Shown one piece after another: positions 52,861 to 61,946 of a stretch of DNA of 64,000 nucleotides. Origin of the DNA: Shimia sagamensis. Its GTDB lineage: Bacteria; Pseudomonadota; Alphaproteobacteria; Rhodobacterales; Rhodobacteraceae. Within the stretch, counting starts at the first letter, position 1. Every line of letters starts with the position of its first letter. The position numbers were made by a program, and so were the translations under genes. The notes under the pieces were generated by a model. It did no database searches, was not told where the DNA came from, and saw nothing but the letters and a program-made list of their open reading frames with translations. Location: positions 310,001 through 374,000 of the forward strand of contig NZ_FXTY01000001.1 in NCBI RefSeq assembly GCF_900182745.1. The letters run 5' to 3'.

Positions 52861-53661
52861 CTATGCGCCCCCAATACCTTTGACCTGCGCCGCCCGCGCA
52901 CGTGGGCCGGTGAAATACTCCTGCACCCACGGATGATCGACATCTGTCATTGTTTCTATTGGACCTTCTACCAGAACACGCTTCTCGGCAAGCACCGCAA
53001 TGCGATCACAAATCGCATAAAGGCTGTCCAAATCATGCGTGACCATAAAGACCGTGATACCCAGACTGCGCTGTAACTCGCCAATCAGATCATCATAAGC
53101 CGCCGCGCCCACCGGATCGAGGCCCGCTGTGGGCTCGTCCAGAAACACAATCTGCGGGTCGAGCGCGAGGGCGCGGGCCAAGGCTGCGCGTTTGCGCATC
53201 CCGCCGGACAGCTCACTGGGCAGCTTGTCACAGGCCAGTTGCGGCAGGCCGACAAGGCTGATCTTGAGCGCGCCCAGCTCTTTCATCAGATTGGTCGACA
53301 GCTTCAGATGCTCGCGCATCGGCGCCATCACGTTTTGCAAAACCGTGAGCGAGGAAAACAGCGCGCCGTCCTGAAAGGCCACGCCCCAGCGGGTCTCCAC
53401 CTTGCGCCGCTCTTCCTCCGGTGCGGTCAGCACATTGGTGCCCAGCACTTCAATGGTGCCCGCCGCCGGTTTGTTCAATCCAACAATGGTGCGCAGCAGC
53501 ACCGACTTGCCGGTGCCCGAGCCGCCAACAATACCCAGCACTTCGCCGCGCCAGACATTCAAGTCCAGATTGTCATGCACCACCTGCGGCCCAAACTGAT
53601 TGCGCAACCCGCGCACTTTGATGATGGCGTCACGCTGTGGGGTATCATCTTTCATGCTCAC
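52861..53661 (-). CDS. ABC transporter ATPase (MlaF-like)
   Basis: The 266-residue ATPase has Walker A GGSGTGKSVL, signature LSGGMRKRAALARAL, Walker B IVFLDEPTAGLDP and switch histidine VTHDLDSL. It powers the lipid transporter with the permease and the MCE protein. The ATG overlaps the permease stop (ATGA). The MCE gene follows after three bases. Confidence 0.93.
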   Translation of the reverse strand: MSMKDDTPQRDAIIKVRGLRNQFGPQVVHDNLDLNVWRGEVLGIVGGSGTGKSVLLRTIVGLNKPAAGTIEVLGTNVLTAPEEERRKVETRWGVAFQDGALFSSLTVLQNVMAPMREHLKLSTNLMKELGALKISLVGLPQLACDKLPSELSGGMRKRAALARALALDPQIVFLDEPTAGLDPVGAAAYDDLIGELQRSLGITVFMVTHDLDSLYAICDRIAVLAEKRVLVEGPIETMTDVDHPWVQEYFTGPRARAAQVKGIGGA

Positions 53662-54788
53662 ACCCCCAACTGCGCGAAAAAGATCGAGAAAAGCGCATCC
53701 AGCGCGATCACAAGAAAGATACCCTGCACCACGCTAGAGGTGGTGCGCTTGCCCACACTGGTGGAGCTGCCCTGAACTTGGAAAGCCTGCCAACAGGCGA
53801 CCACCCCAATCACCAGCGCAAAGAACGGTGCTTTCACCATGCCGACCAGCAGGTGTTTCACAGCAATGTTGTCATGTAGACGCGTGACAAACATGCCGGG
53901 GTTCACATCCAAGCTGACCCAGCTCATCAACGCACCGCCAAACAGGCCAAACAGATTGGCCACAAATCCCAATAGCGGCAGCATGATCAATAACGCCAGC
54001 ACGCGCGGCACCACCAGCACCCGCACAGGATCAAGGCCAAGCGTCTGCATCGCATCTATTTCCTGCTGCACCTTCATTGATCCAACCGAGGCGGTGAAAG
54101 CCGACCCCGAACGACCGGCCACAATGATGGCGGTCAACAAAATGCCCAGCTCGCGCAGCACCGAAATACCAATCAGCTCAACCACAAAGACCTCGGCGCC
54201 AAACTGCTGCAATTGGCTTGCGCCTTGAAAGCCCAACACAACACCAATCAAGAACCCCATAAGGGCAATGATTGGCACCGCGTTAAACCCCACGTCTTGC
54301 ATATGCGTGACCAAACTGGCCCAGCGAACTTTATGTGGTCGCACAATTATATCCGCCAAACCGACAAGGGTTTGGCCCAGAAAACTCACCAGCGATAGCG
54401 CGTCCTGCCAGCCAAACACCAGGTTGCGCCCAATGTTGGCCACCCACTCCAAGCGTCCGTGTTCGGGCAGGTCCTGAGGTGTCACTTCTGGCGTGGCCGT
54501 TGTGACGGTTTCAAGTAGCGCCAAGTGATCAACCGCACCCGCAATCTGCACCTCTGCGCCGCCTTGCTGCAACCGCCTGCGCAGTTGCGACACTAGCCAC
54601 GCGCCGCCGGTGTCAAAGGCCGGCACGTCCGTCAGATCAATTTGCACGTGCTTTTCAGCGGGCGCGGCTTGCGCAAACGCCGCTTCGATATCGGCCAAAT
54701 AGGCTGTCAGCAAAGCACCGGACACGTGCACCACTGCACGCCCGTCCTGGGGCTCGACCCGGAGGTCAGGCGCGCCCAAAACGGTCAT
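53658..54788 (-). CDS. ABC permease (MlaE-like) with N-terminal STAS domain
   Basis: This 376-residue protein carries an extra STAS-like domain at about residues 1-95 (VHVSGALLTAYLADIEAAFA, VQIDLTDVPAFDTGGAWLVSQLRRRL). The MlaE domain follows with GFLIGVVLGFQGASQLQQFGAEVFVVELIGISVLRELG and AGRSGSAFTASVGSMKVQQEIDAM. STAS plus MlaE fusions are known among alphaproteobacterial MCE operons and replace a separate MlaB. It heads the operon. Confidence 0.93.
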   Translation of the reverse strand: MTVLGAPDLRVEPQDGRAVVHVSGALLTAYLADIEAAFAQAAPAEKHVQIDLTDVPAFDTGGAWLVSQLRRRLQQGGAEVQIAGAVDHLALLETVTTATPEVTPQDLPEHGRLEWVANIGRNLVFGWQDALSLVSFLGQTLVGLADIIVRPHKVRWASLVTHMQDVGFNAVPIIALMGFLIGVVLGFQGASQLQQFGAEVFVVELIGISVLRELGILLTAIIVAGRSGSAFTASVGSMKVQQEIDAMQTLGLDPVRVLVVPRVLALLIMLPLLGFVANLFGLFGGALMSWVSLDVNPGMFVTRLHDNIAVKHLLVGMVKAPFFALVIGVVACWQAFQVQGSSTSVGKRTTSSVVQGIFLVIALDALFSIFFAQLGV

Positions 54789-54874
54789 GCGATACGCACC
54801 CCGCCATCCCTCAAGTCCGTCAAAAACCGGATCATCCTGCCCAATTTTGTTGCCTCAACCCATTTTATAGAAGC

Positions 54875-55663
54875 CTAGCCCAGCCCCACTTGCCGCTCAA
54901 GCTCTGCCACATCGGGCCGCCCCAACCGCGTCAATGCCTGCATCACCAGCCGTTGCGCCCTTGCGCCCGACCAATCAGATGGCAACACCGCGTCTTGCAC
55001 TTCGCCATGGCGCAACCGCAACCGCCGCCAGTGATGCAAAATCACCAAACGCAATGCCGCTCGATCCAGAATCCCCTCGGGTGTGGTATGGGCCAGCACG
55101 TACTCTACCGCCGTCGACAAAGCGTTGTATTCTGCTGACATCTCATCGGGAATCAATGCGGCCACCGCCCATTTCGGCAAGCGCTCCGGTGCAAAGCGGC
55201 TGAGCAATACGTCTTCGTTGGACCGCACCGATCCTGCCACCAAAGCGCTGCGTGCAGACAAGGACACCGCCTGCGCTGGCAGCGTTTCAAGAAATTCCGC
55301 CGCGGTCAAACTTGGCCCGCCAACCGCCAGCCAGACAACCTCTGTGGCCTCTGCGAACCCATAAATTTGCGCCCGCACCGCCTCAGTTTCATCCCAACCT
55401 TTTGGGGTCAGTTTATGCGCAGACAAACGCCCGCGTTTTTCCGAAATGATCCAGCCATCACGGCGCAACCGGTGTACCGCAACCCGCAGCGCCTGATTGT
55501 TGATGCCCAGCCGACCAACCAAAGCGTCCAGCACCGGCCCAGACAGCCAGGCCTCTTCGCTCTGAAGCAGGTCCCCCAAAATGGTGACCACAACCGACCA
55601 GACCTTAAGCGGGCCACAACCGGAAACGACATTGATATCTTCTTGCAGATCAACAGTTTGCAT
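54875..55663 (-). CDS. PaaX-family transcriptional regulator
   Basis: The 262-residue repressor-type protein has a winged helix at about residues 15-90 (GPLKVWSVVVTILGDLLQSEEAWLSGPVLDALVGRLGINNQALRVAVHRLRRDGWI), then the PaaX central domain with WLAVGGPSL and a C-terminal domain with LRLVILHHWRRLRLRH. PaaX itself senses phenylacetyl-CoA. This gene is divergent from the acyl-CoA carboxylase operon and is probably its regulator, sensing a CoA ester. The ATG at 55663 is favoured over an upstream ATG at 55699. Confidence 0.82.
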   Translation of the reverse strand: MQTVDLQEDINVVSGCGPLKVWSVVVTILGDLLQSEEAWLSGPVLDALVGRLGINNQALRVAVHRLRRDGWIISEKRGRLSAHKLTPKGWDETEAVRAQIYGFAEATEVVWLAVGGPSLTAAEFLETLPAQAVSLSARSALVAGSVRSNEDVLLSRFAPERLPKWAVAALIPDEMSAEYNALSTAVEYVLAHTTPEGILDRAALRLVILHHWRRLRLRHGEVQDAVLPSDWSGARAQRLVMQALTRLGRPDVAELERQVGLG

Positions 55664-55798
55664 GGTGCCAATCTTACGCCTCTCTGGCTGCAACGACAAG
55701 CATAGGCCGCAGCGTCACATTCACACTCTCTTGATGCGCTTACCCCTCCGGCCCACAGTGGTCGCATCCATCGGGACCGCTCAGGAGGAGGAGCCCCC

Positions 55799-57418
55799 AT
55801 GTCTTTTGAGACACAGATCACGCCCAACGCGCCTGCGTTTGGGGAAAACCGAGACGCCATGTTGAACGCTGTTGCGGAGCTGCGCACGCTCGAAAATCGC
55901 ACGGCCGAGAAATCCGAACAACGCCGCGAGCGTTTTGCAGCGCGTGGACAAATCACGCCACGTGAACGGCTTGCTCAACTGCTCGATCCAGGCCTGCCTT
56001 TCTTGCGACTGCATAGCCTTGCTGGATACTTGCAAGACAGCGACGATCCCGAAAAATCCCTGCCGGGCAGCACTTTCCTGATGGGGATTGGCTTTGTGTC
56101 TGGTGTGCGCAGCATGATTCTGGTGGATGACAGCGGTATCAACGCCGGGGCCCTCTCCCCCATGTCTTTGCAAGCGATGTTATCGGCCCAAGACATCGCC
56201 CTGCGCCAGAAGCTGCCCTTTGTGCATCTGGTGGAAAGCGCCGGTGCCAACCTAATGAATTACCGCGTGGAAGACTGGGCCTTGGGTGGCGGTGTGTTCC
56301 GCAATCTTGCCCGCCTGTCTGCGGCGGGCCTGCCCACGATTGCGGTTTTGCACGGCCCCTCCACCGCAGGTGGGGCCTATATGCCCGGCCTGTCAGACTA
56401 CGTGATTGGCGTGAAGAAAAACGGCATGGCGGCACTCGCAGGTGCCGCGCTGGTGCATGCCGCGACTGGCGAGGTGGCGAAAGATGCCGACCTTGGCGGC
56501 ACAGAGATGCACGCGACCACCTCCGGTCTGGTGGAATACCTCGCCGAAGACGACGGGCACGCCATCGCACTGGCCCGACGCGTGATGGCGCGTCTGGATT
56601 GGAACCGCGACATGGTCCAGCCTCCTGCGCGCAGCTTTGACGAACCGCGCTTTGACGTAGAGGAAATCGCCGGCGTGGTGCCCGCCGACTGGTCCACGCC
56701 TTATGATGCGCGCGAACTGGTTGCCCGGCTTGTGGACAGCTCCGATTTTGACGAATTTAAGCTGGATTTTGGCCCCGCCACACTCTGCATTCAGGCACAA
56801 ATCCACGGCCACACCGTCGGCATTCTCGCCAACAACGGCCCAATCGATCCCGCTGGAGCCAACAAAGCGACCCATTTCATTCAGGCCTGTGATCAGGCGG
56901 GAACCCCGCTTGTCTTCCTCAACAACACCACCGGCTACATGGTGGGCACGGCGTATGAACAGGCCGGGATGATCAAACACGGCTCCAAGATGATCCAAGC
57001 CGTGTCCAACGCCCGCGTACCCAAGATCACGCTCTACTGTGGGGCCAGTTTTGGCGCGGGCAACTACGGTATGTGCGGCATCGCGTATCAGCCGGATTTC
57101 CTGTTTGCCTGGCCGACCTCCCGCTCTGGCGTGATGGGGGGCGCACAGGCTGCGAAAACCATGAGCCATGTCGCCCGCGCTGGCGCTGCCCGCAAAGGTG
57201 TCGAGGTCGATGAGGCCCGTATGGCCAAACAGGAAGCCGCCATCCAAGGGCTGTTTGACGCGCAATCCTCGCCGTTTTTCACCTCAGGAAAAATACTCGA
57301 CCACGGCGTGATCGATCCGCGCGACAGCCGCAAAGTGATTGCTTTCTGCCTCGGCACGGTGGCCGAGGCGCGACGTCGCGACCTCAACCCCAACAGTTTT
57401 GGCGTGGCGAGGATGTGA
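55799..57418 (+). CDS. Acyl-CoA carboxylase carboxyltransferase subunit
   Basis: This 539-residue subunit has the two-half carboxyltransferase fold. Visible are ARGQITPRERLAQLLDPG, HGPSTAGGAYMPGLSDYVIGVK, and AGAARKGVEVDEARMAKQEA near the end, with GCNGS-like CoA-contact regions FGAGNYGMCGIAY. Methylcrotonyl-, geranyl- and related carboxylases look alike, so the acyl substrate is not determined. GGAGGAGG precedes the ATG. It is followed with overlap by the biotin subunit. Confidence 0.9.
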   Translation: MSFETQITPNAPAFGENRDAMLNAVAELRTLENRTAEKSEQRRERFAARGQITPRERLAQLLDPGLPFLRLHSLAGYLQDSDDPEKSLPGSTFLMGIGFVSGVRSMILVDDSGINAGALSPMSLQAMLSAQDIALRQKLPFVHLVESAGANLMNYRVEDWALGGGVFRNLARLSAAGLPTIAVLHGPSTAGGAYMPGLSDYVIGVKKNGMAALAGAALVHAATGEVAKDADLGGTEMHATTSGLVEYLAEDDGHAIALARRVMARLDWNRDMVQPPARSFDEPRFDVEEIAGVVPADWSTPYDARELVARLVDSSDFDEFKLDFGPATLCIQAQIHGHTVGILANNGPIDPAGANKATHFIQACDQAGTPLVFLNNTTGYMVGTAYEQAGMIKHGSKMIQAVSNARVPKITLYCGASFGAGNYGMCGIAYQPDFLFAWPTSRSGVMGGAQAAKTMSHVARAGAARKGVEVDEARMAKQEAAIQGLFDAQSSPFFTSGKILDHGVIDPRDSRKVIAFCLGTVAEARRRDLNPNSFGVARM

Positions 57419-57420
57419 GC

Positions 57421-59382
57421 ATGAGAACATTTGACACACTGCTGATTGCCAACCGTGGCGAAATTGCCTGCCGCATCATCCGCACCGCCCGAGACCTCGG
57501 GCTGCGTACTGTCGCGGTGTACTCAAAGGCCGACGCACGCGCGCTGCACGTGTCCATGGCAGATGAGGCACATCACATCGGCGCGTCACAAGCGGCCGAA
57601 AGCTACCTCAACATCGACGCGATCCTAGCAGCCGCCAAAGCCTCCGGCGCGGGAGCGATCCATCCCGGCTATGGCTTTTTGTCCGAAAACGCGACCTTCG
57701 CCCGCGCAGTTGCGGAGGCTGGCCTCACCTTTATTGGCCCATCACCTGGATCCATCGAGATCATGGGCGACAAGGCCATCGCCAAAGCCCATATGCTGGC
57801 AGCGGGTGTGCCTTGTGTGCCCGGCTATCAAGGCGCGGACCGTTCTGATGCGACGCTAATGTCTCACGCGCAGGACATCGGTGTGCCACTTATGGTTAAG
57901 GCGGCGGCTGGCGGTGGCGGCAAAGGGATGCGGCTGGTCACCACGCTAGACGATCTGCCAGAGGCGCTCACCTTGGCACGCTCAGAGGCCAGCGCAGCTT
58001 TTGGCAACGACACCTTGATCCTTGAGCGCGCGGTGCAAAACGCCCGCCACATCGAAATTCAGGTCTTTGCGGATCATGCGGGCAATACCATTGCTTTGGG
58101 CGAACGGGATTGCTCTGTGCAGCGCCGCCATCAGAAGGTGATCGAAGAAGCCCCCGCGCCCGGCATGGGGCAAACCATACGCAAGCGTATGGAAAAGGCC
58201 GCCATCGCCGTAGCAAAATCGGTAGGCTACGTTGGCGCAGGCACGGTTGAGTTCTTGCTCGATCAAAACGGCAAGGATTTCTATTTCCTTGAGATGAACA
58301 CCCGGCTTCAGGTTGAGCATCCGGTCACCGAAATGGTCACCGGTCTGGACCTCGTGGCGCTGCAACTCGCCGTCGCCCAAGGCAAGCCCCTTCCCCTGTC
58401 TCAAGAGGACGTAACGCTTCAAGGCCACGCCATTGAAGTCCGACTTTATGCGGAAGACCCCACCAGTGGCTTTCTGCCGTCTATTGGAAAAATCCATCAA
58501 TTTGAGATAGATAACGCTATCCGCGTGGACCGTGGCGTGCAAAGCGGAGACGCGGTCTCTCCCTTTTATGACCCCATGCTGGCCAAGCTCGTTGCTTATG
58601 GGGACACCCGCGATGCGGCGTTGCGCAAGTTGATCCAGGCGCTCGACAACACCGCGATCTTGGGTGTGACCACCAACCTACCCTTCCTGCGTGGTCTACT
58701 GGATCACCCAGAGGTGAAAGCCGGCACCGCCAGCACCACATTTCTAGATAACACCTACCCCAATGGGCCATCCAAACCCGCGCTCACGTCCAAAACAATC
58801 GCCCTTGCGACCGCGCAATTGCTGCGCAGCGAAAGTCAAACCGCACAGCGACAAAGCTTGCTATCAGACACATCCCTGTTGGGGTTTTCCAGCGACGGTG
58901 GCTTGCCCATCCCGCTGGACCTCTCAATTGACGGGGACACGCACAACCTCACCGCCACTGGTGTTGGCACGGATCACATCACGGTCGCTGGCGCTGGCGA
59001 TGGCTGGTCCCACACGATCTCGACCGATCTCCGCATCGATGGACTGCGCACCCAAGCGCACCATACAGCCGATGACACCGGTGGCCTCTACTTGCAAACC
59101 GCAGGTCACCATCTGCACGTCACCCGAGCGCAGCCCTGGGACACAACCGATGCCGCCTCAACCGGCGCTCTAACCGCGCCGATGCCGGGCCTGCTGGTCG
59201 CGCTTAATATCTCGGCAGGCGACAGCGTCACAAAGGGTGATACGCTCGCCGTGCTCGAAGCCATGAAAATGCAACACCAATTGAGCGCGCCCGCTGATGG
59301 CATTGTCGTCGACCTTCACGCCGAAGCAGGCCAGCAGCTGACCAAAGGTGCACTGATCCTGACTATGGAAGACCCATCATGA
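57421..59382 (+). CDS. Acyl-CoA carboxylase biotin carboxylase/carrier subunit
   Basis: The 653-residue subunit contains a biotin carboxylase N-terminus (FDTLLIANRGEIACRIIRTARDLGLRTVAVYS, HPGYGFLSENATFA), the ATP-grasp segment MVKAAAGGGGKGMR, EMNTRLQVEHPVTEMV, and a C-terminal biotinyl domain with biotinylation lysine K616 in LEAMKMQHQL. The ATG at 57421 lies two bases after the stop of the partner; a GTG at 57415 is less likely. Together they carboxylate an acyl-CoA. Confidence 0.93.
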   Translation: MRTFDTLLIANRGEIACRIIRTARDLGLRTVAVYSKADARALHVSMADEAHHIGASQAAESYLNIDAILAAAKASGAGAIHPGYGFLSENATFARAVAEAGLTFIGPSPGSIEIMGDKAIAKAHMLAAGVPCVPGYQGADRSDATLMSHAQDIGVPLMVKAAAGGGGKGMRLVTTLDDLPEALTLARSEASAAFGNDTLILERAVQNARHIEIQVFADHAGNTIALGERDCSVQRRHQKVIEEAPAPGMGQTIRKRMEKAAIAVAKSVGYVGAGTVEFLLDQNGKDFYFLEMNTRLQVEHPVTEMVTGLDLVALQLAVAQGKPLPLSQEDVTLQGHAIEVRLYAEDPTSGFLPSIGKIHQFEIDNAIRVDRGVQSGDAVSPFYDPMLAKLVAYGDTRDAALRKLIQALDNTAILGVTTNLPFLRGLLDHPEVKAGTASTTFLDNTYPNGPSKPALTSKTIALATAQLLRSESQTAQRQSLLSDTSLLGFSSDGGLPIPLDLSIDGDTHNLTATGVGTDHITVAGAGDGWSHTISTDLRIDGLRTQAHHTADDTGGLYLQTAGHHLHVTRAQPWDTTDAASTGALTAPMPGLLVALNISAGDSVTKGDTLAVLEAMKMQHQLSAPADGIVVDLHAEAGQQLTKGALILTMEDPS

Positions 59383-60179
59383 CCCTCACCCAAGCTGACG
59401 ATTTTCTGACCGAGTCCGAAGTCCTGTATGACGCCTTGTCTGGATTGTCGGATGCGGACCTGCGTGCCAAAACTCAGTTCAAAGGCTGGACCATCGAAGA
59501 CGTGGTGGTGCATCTGCATTTCTGGAACACCGGCGCGGACCTTTCCGCCAGCGATGTGACCACGTTCAAGAACCGCATGGGTGCCGCACTGGCATCCCTG
59601 AAAAAAACTGGATCCTTGCGCGGCTTCGAAGATCAAACCGTTGTACAACGTGGAACAGAACTGCGTGATCTCTGGATCCATACGGCCCGCGACATCGCCG
59701 CACGCTGGCGCGACAAAGACCCAAAAACCCGCCTGCCATGGGTTGGCCCATCCATGTCCGCGCGATCCTCCATGACAGCCCGGCAAATGGAGACCTGGGC
59801 ACATGGGTTTGAAGTCTTCGACACGCTTGGCAAAAGTCGGGCTGAGAGCGACCGGGTCAAAAACATTGTGGTGCTGGGCATAAACACCTTTGGCTGGTCA
59901 CATCAGGTGCACGGCCTGCCGGTACCAGAAGCGATGCCCAAACTCGCGCTGACATCCCCCTCAGGTGAGTTGTGGGCGTTTGGCGAAGACGACAACTGCG
60001 CCATCACCGGGTCCGCGTTGGATTTCGCCGCAGTGGTCACACAAACCCGCGCTCTGAGTGACACCAGCCTCGTGGTCCACGGCGCGGCTGCACAAACCTG
60101 GATGGCCAACGCCCAATGTTTTGCTGGCCCAGCCGAAACACCACCCGCTCCGGGCAGCCGCCACAAGCTGGAGTGCTGA
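59379..60179 (+). CDS. TIGR03084-family metal-binding protein (maleylpyruvate-isomerase-like fold)
   Basis: The 266-residue protein has the DinB/MPI-like metal site pattern: KGWTIEDVVVHLHFW supplies one histidine and MSARSSMTARQMETWAHGFEV the Glu/His pair. The PWVGPSMSARSSMTARQMETWAHG block is typical of TIGR03084, which often accompanies acyl-CoA carboxylase genes. It overlaps the biotin subunit by four bases (ATGA). A thiol-dependent step is possible by fold, but the reaction is not known. Confidence 0.82.
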   Translation: MTLTQADDFLTESEVLYDALSGLSDADLRAKTQFKGWTIEDVVVHLHFWNTGADLSASDVTTFKNRMGAALASLKKTGSLRGFEDQTVVQRGTELRDLWIHTARDIAARWRDKDPKTRLPWVGPSMSARSSMTARQMETWAHGFEVFDTLGKSRAESDRVKNIVVLGINTFGWSHQVHGLPVPEAMPKLALTSPSGELWAFGEDDNCAITGSALDFAAVVTQTRALSDTSLVVHGAAAQTWMANAQCFAGPAETPPAPGSRHKLEC

Positions 60180-60180
60180 A

Positions 60181-61038
60181 ATGGACAAGGCCATTCTCAC
60201 CTGTGCGCTCAACGGCGTTCTGACCGATCCGACACAGCACCCCGTGCCGGTCACGCCCGCGCAATGCGCCGCTTCAGCACGCGAAGCCATGGACGCGGGC
60301 GCCGCCGTGATCCACATCCACTTCCGCCAGCAGGAAAAAGGCAAAACCCACCTGCCAAGCTGGAACCCGAAAGTGGCCAGAGAGATTGTTGATGCCATCC
60401 GCGACGCCTGCCCCGACATCCTGATCAACGCCACCACCGGAGTTGTTGGCCCGGATTATTCTGGCGCACTCGACTGTCTTCGTGCGCTCAAACCTGAAAT
60501 CGCCGCCTGCAACGCTGGATCGCTCAACTACCTCAAACTGCGCAGCAATGGGGAGTGGGCCTGGCCGCCGATGGTGTTTGAAAACACTCCTTCTAAAATC
60601 CAGGACCACCTGGATGTGATGGCGGAGACCAATACGCTCCCCGAACTTGAGTGCTTTGACACGGGTATTGTGCGCTCGGTGGCGATGTATGTGAAAAATG
60701 GCATGACCACCCGCGCACAGTACAATCTGGTGATGGGCGTGGCGTCCGGCATGCCGGTGGAGCCCAAGCTTCTGGAGTTTCTCATGCCGTATCTGCTGGA
60801 AGGCAGCTTCTGGCAGGCCACGTTGATTGGCCGCAGCGAAATTTGGCCAACCCATCAAAAGGCCGCAGAGCTTGGCGGCATGTTGCGCACTGGCGTGGAG
60901 GACACGTTTTACCTGCCCAGTGGTGACAAAACGCGCTCCAATGGGCAATTGATTGAAGCTTTGGCCACCTGCGCCACCAACGCAGGGCGAGGAATTGCCA
61001 GCCCGGCAGAAGCGCGTGAGATGTTGGGGATCGGGTGA
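60181..61038 (+). CDS. BKACE (DUF849) beta-keto acid cleavage enzyme
   Basis: The 285-residue zinc-dependent enzyme usually turns a beta-keto acid and acetyl-CoA into acetoacetate and a CoA ester. Zinc ligands show in GAAVIHIHFR; NATTGVVGPDYSGALDCL, CNAGSLNYLK, and TGVEDTFYLPSG are family marks. The start at 60181 is one base after the previous stop, with GGAG upstream. With the carboxylase and TIGR03084 gene it suggests a catabolic route for an unknown branched or cyclic acid. Confidence 0.88.
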   Translation: MDKAILTCALNGVLTDPTQHPVPVTPAQCAASAREAMDAGAAVIHIHFRQQEKGKTHLPSWNPKVAREIVDAIRDACPDILINATTGVVGPDYSGALDCLRALKPEIAACNAGSLNYLKLRSNGEWAWPPMVFENTPSKIQDHLDVMAETNTLPELECFDTGIVRSVAMYVKNGMTTRAQYNLVMGVASGMPVEPKLLEFLMPYLLEGSFWQATLIGRSEIWPTHQKAAELGGMLRTGVEDTFYLPSGDKTRSNGQLIEALATCATNAGRGIASPAEAREMLGIG

Positions 61039-61077
61039 AAGACTTGATCCTCCGATCAATCACCGCATAGTGGCGCC

Positions 61078-61827
61078 ATGATTGACCTCCTTCCGCCAGA
61101 CCTGTCTCAGGCCCATGCAGTTTTCCTGTTGGGCGTAAGCTTTGCCACCTCGCTTATGACCGCCGCGCTTGGCATTGGTGGCGGGGCGGTCTTCCTCGCT
61201 GTGGCCGCAGTCATCCTGCCCCCGGCCGCGCTGATCCCGGTGCATGGCGTGGTGCAGTTGGGGTCCAACGCCGTGCGCGCCACGATGTTTCGCGGCCATA
61301 TCCTGCGCAGCGCCTTGCCCGCCTTTACCCTCGGCGCGCTGATTGGCGTGGCGATTGGCGGCAGCGTTGCGGTGAGCCTACCGCCGGCAACCGTTCAAAT
61401 TGGCATTGGCCTGTTCTTGTTGTGGGTGGTGCTTGGCAAAACCCCGGCATGGATTGGCAAATGGCCGATTGGTGCGGGGGCGTTTTCTTCGTTCCTGACC
61501 ATGTTCTTTGGCGCCACCGGCCCGTTTGTGGCGGCTTACGTGAAAACCATGAAGTTGGACCGCCACACCCATGTCGCCACCCACGCCGCCTTGATGACCG
61601 TGCAACACGGCCTCAAAGTAGCGATGTTTGCGGCGCTTGGATTTGGTTTTGCGCCTTGGGCACTGTTCATTATCGGTCTCATCGCTTGCGGAGCCGCAGG
61701 CACGTGGATTGGCAAACACGTGCTTGGCCGCATGAGTGACCACGGATTTCACAAAGTGCTCAACGTGCTTCTGATCCTGATTGCCCTGCGTCTTTTGTGG
61801 GCTGGCCTGTCTGATTTTCTGTCGTAA
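61078..61827 (+). CDS. TSUP-family (TauE/SafE) membrane transporter, second copy
   Basis: The 249-residue protein has about eight helices and the TSUP repeats FATSLMTAALGIGGGAVFLAVAAVILPPAALIPVHGVVQLGSNAVR and FSSFLTMFFGATGPFVAAYVK. It is distinct from the taurine-linked copy at 9338. It may export an organic or sulfur anion; substrate unknown. It begins 39 bp after the BKACE gene and may belong to that operon. Confidence 0.83.
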   Translation: MIDLLPPDLSQAHAVFLLGVSFATSLMTAALGIGGGAVFLAVAAVILPPAALIPVHGVVQLGSNAVRATMFRGHILRSALPAFTLGALIGVAIGGSVAVSLPPATVQIGIGLFLLWVVLGKTPAWIGKWPIGAGAFSSFLTMFFGATGPFVAAYVKTMKLDRHTHVATHAALMTVQHGLKVAMFAALGFGFAPWALFIIGLIACGAAGTWIGKHVLGRMSDHGFHKVLNVLLILIALRLLWAGLSDFLS

Positions 61828-61832
61828 ATCCA

Positions 61833-61874
61833 CACCTCCGCAATACAGACATAATACCGACGCATTGCAGATGT
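61833..61874 (+). repeat. Interspersed element, copy 2
   Basis: CACCTCCGC (61833-61841), then AATACAGACAT, AATACCGACGC and a degenerate third unit ATTGCAGATGT. It begins five bases after the TSUP stop and ends about 70 bp before the U32 gene. Confidence 0.7.
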
Positions 61875-61946
61875 GCCGATCCGTCCCCATTTGCCCCAAA
61901 GCGGGGATCGGTGTATGACGCCCCTCTGATCAGGAAAGCGCGTGCG

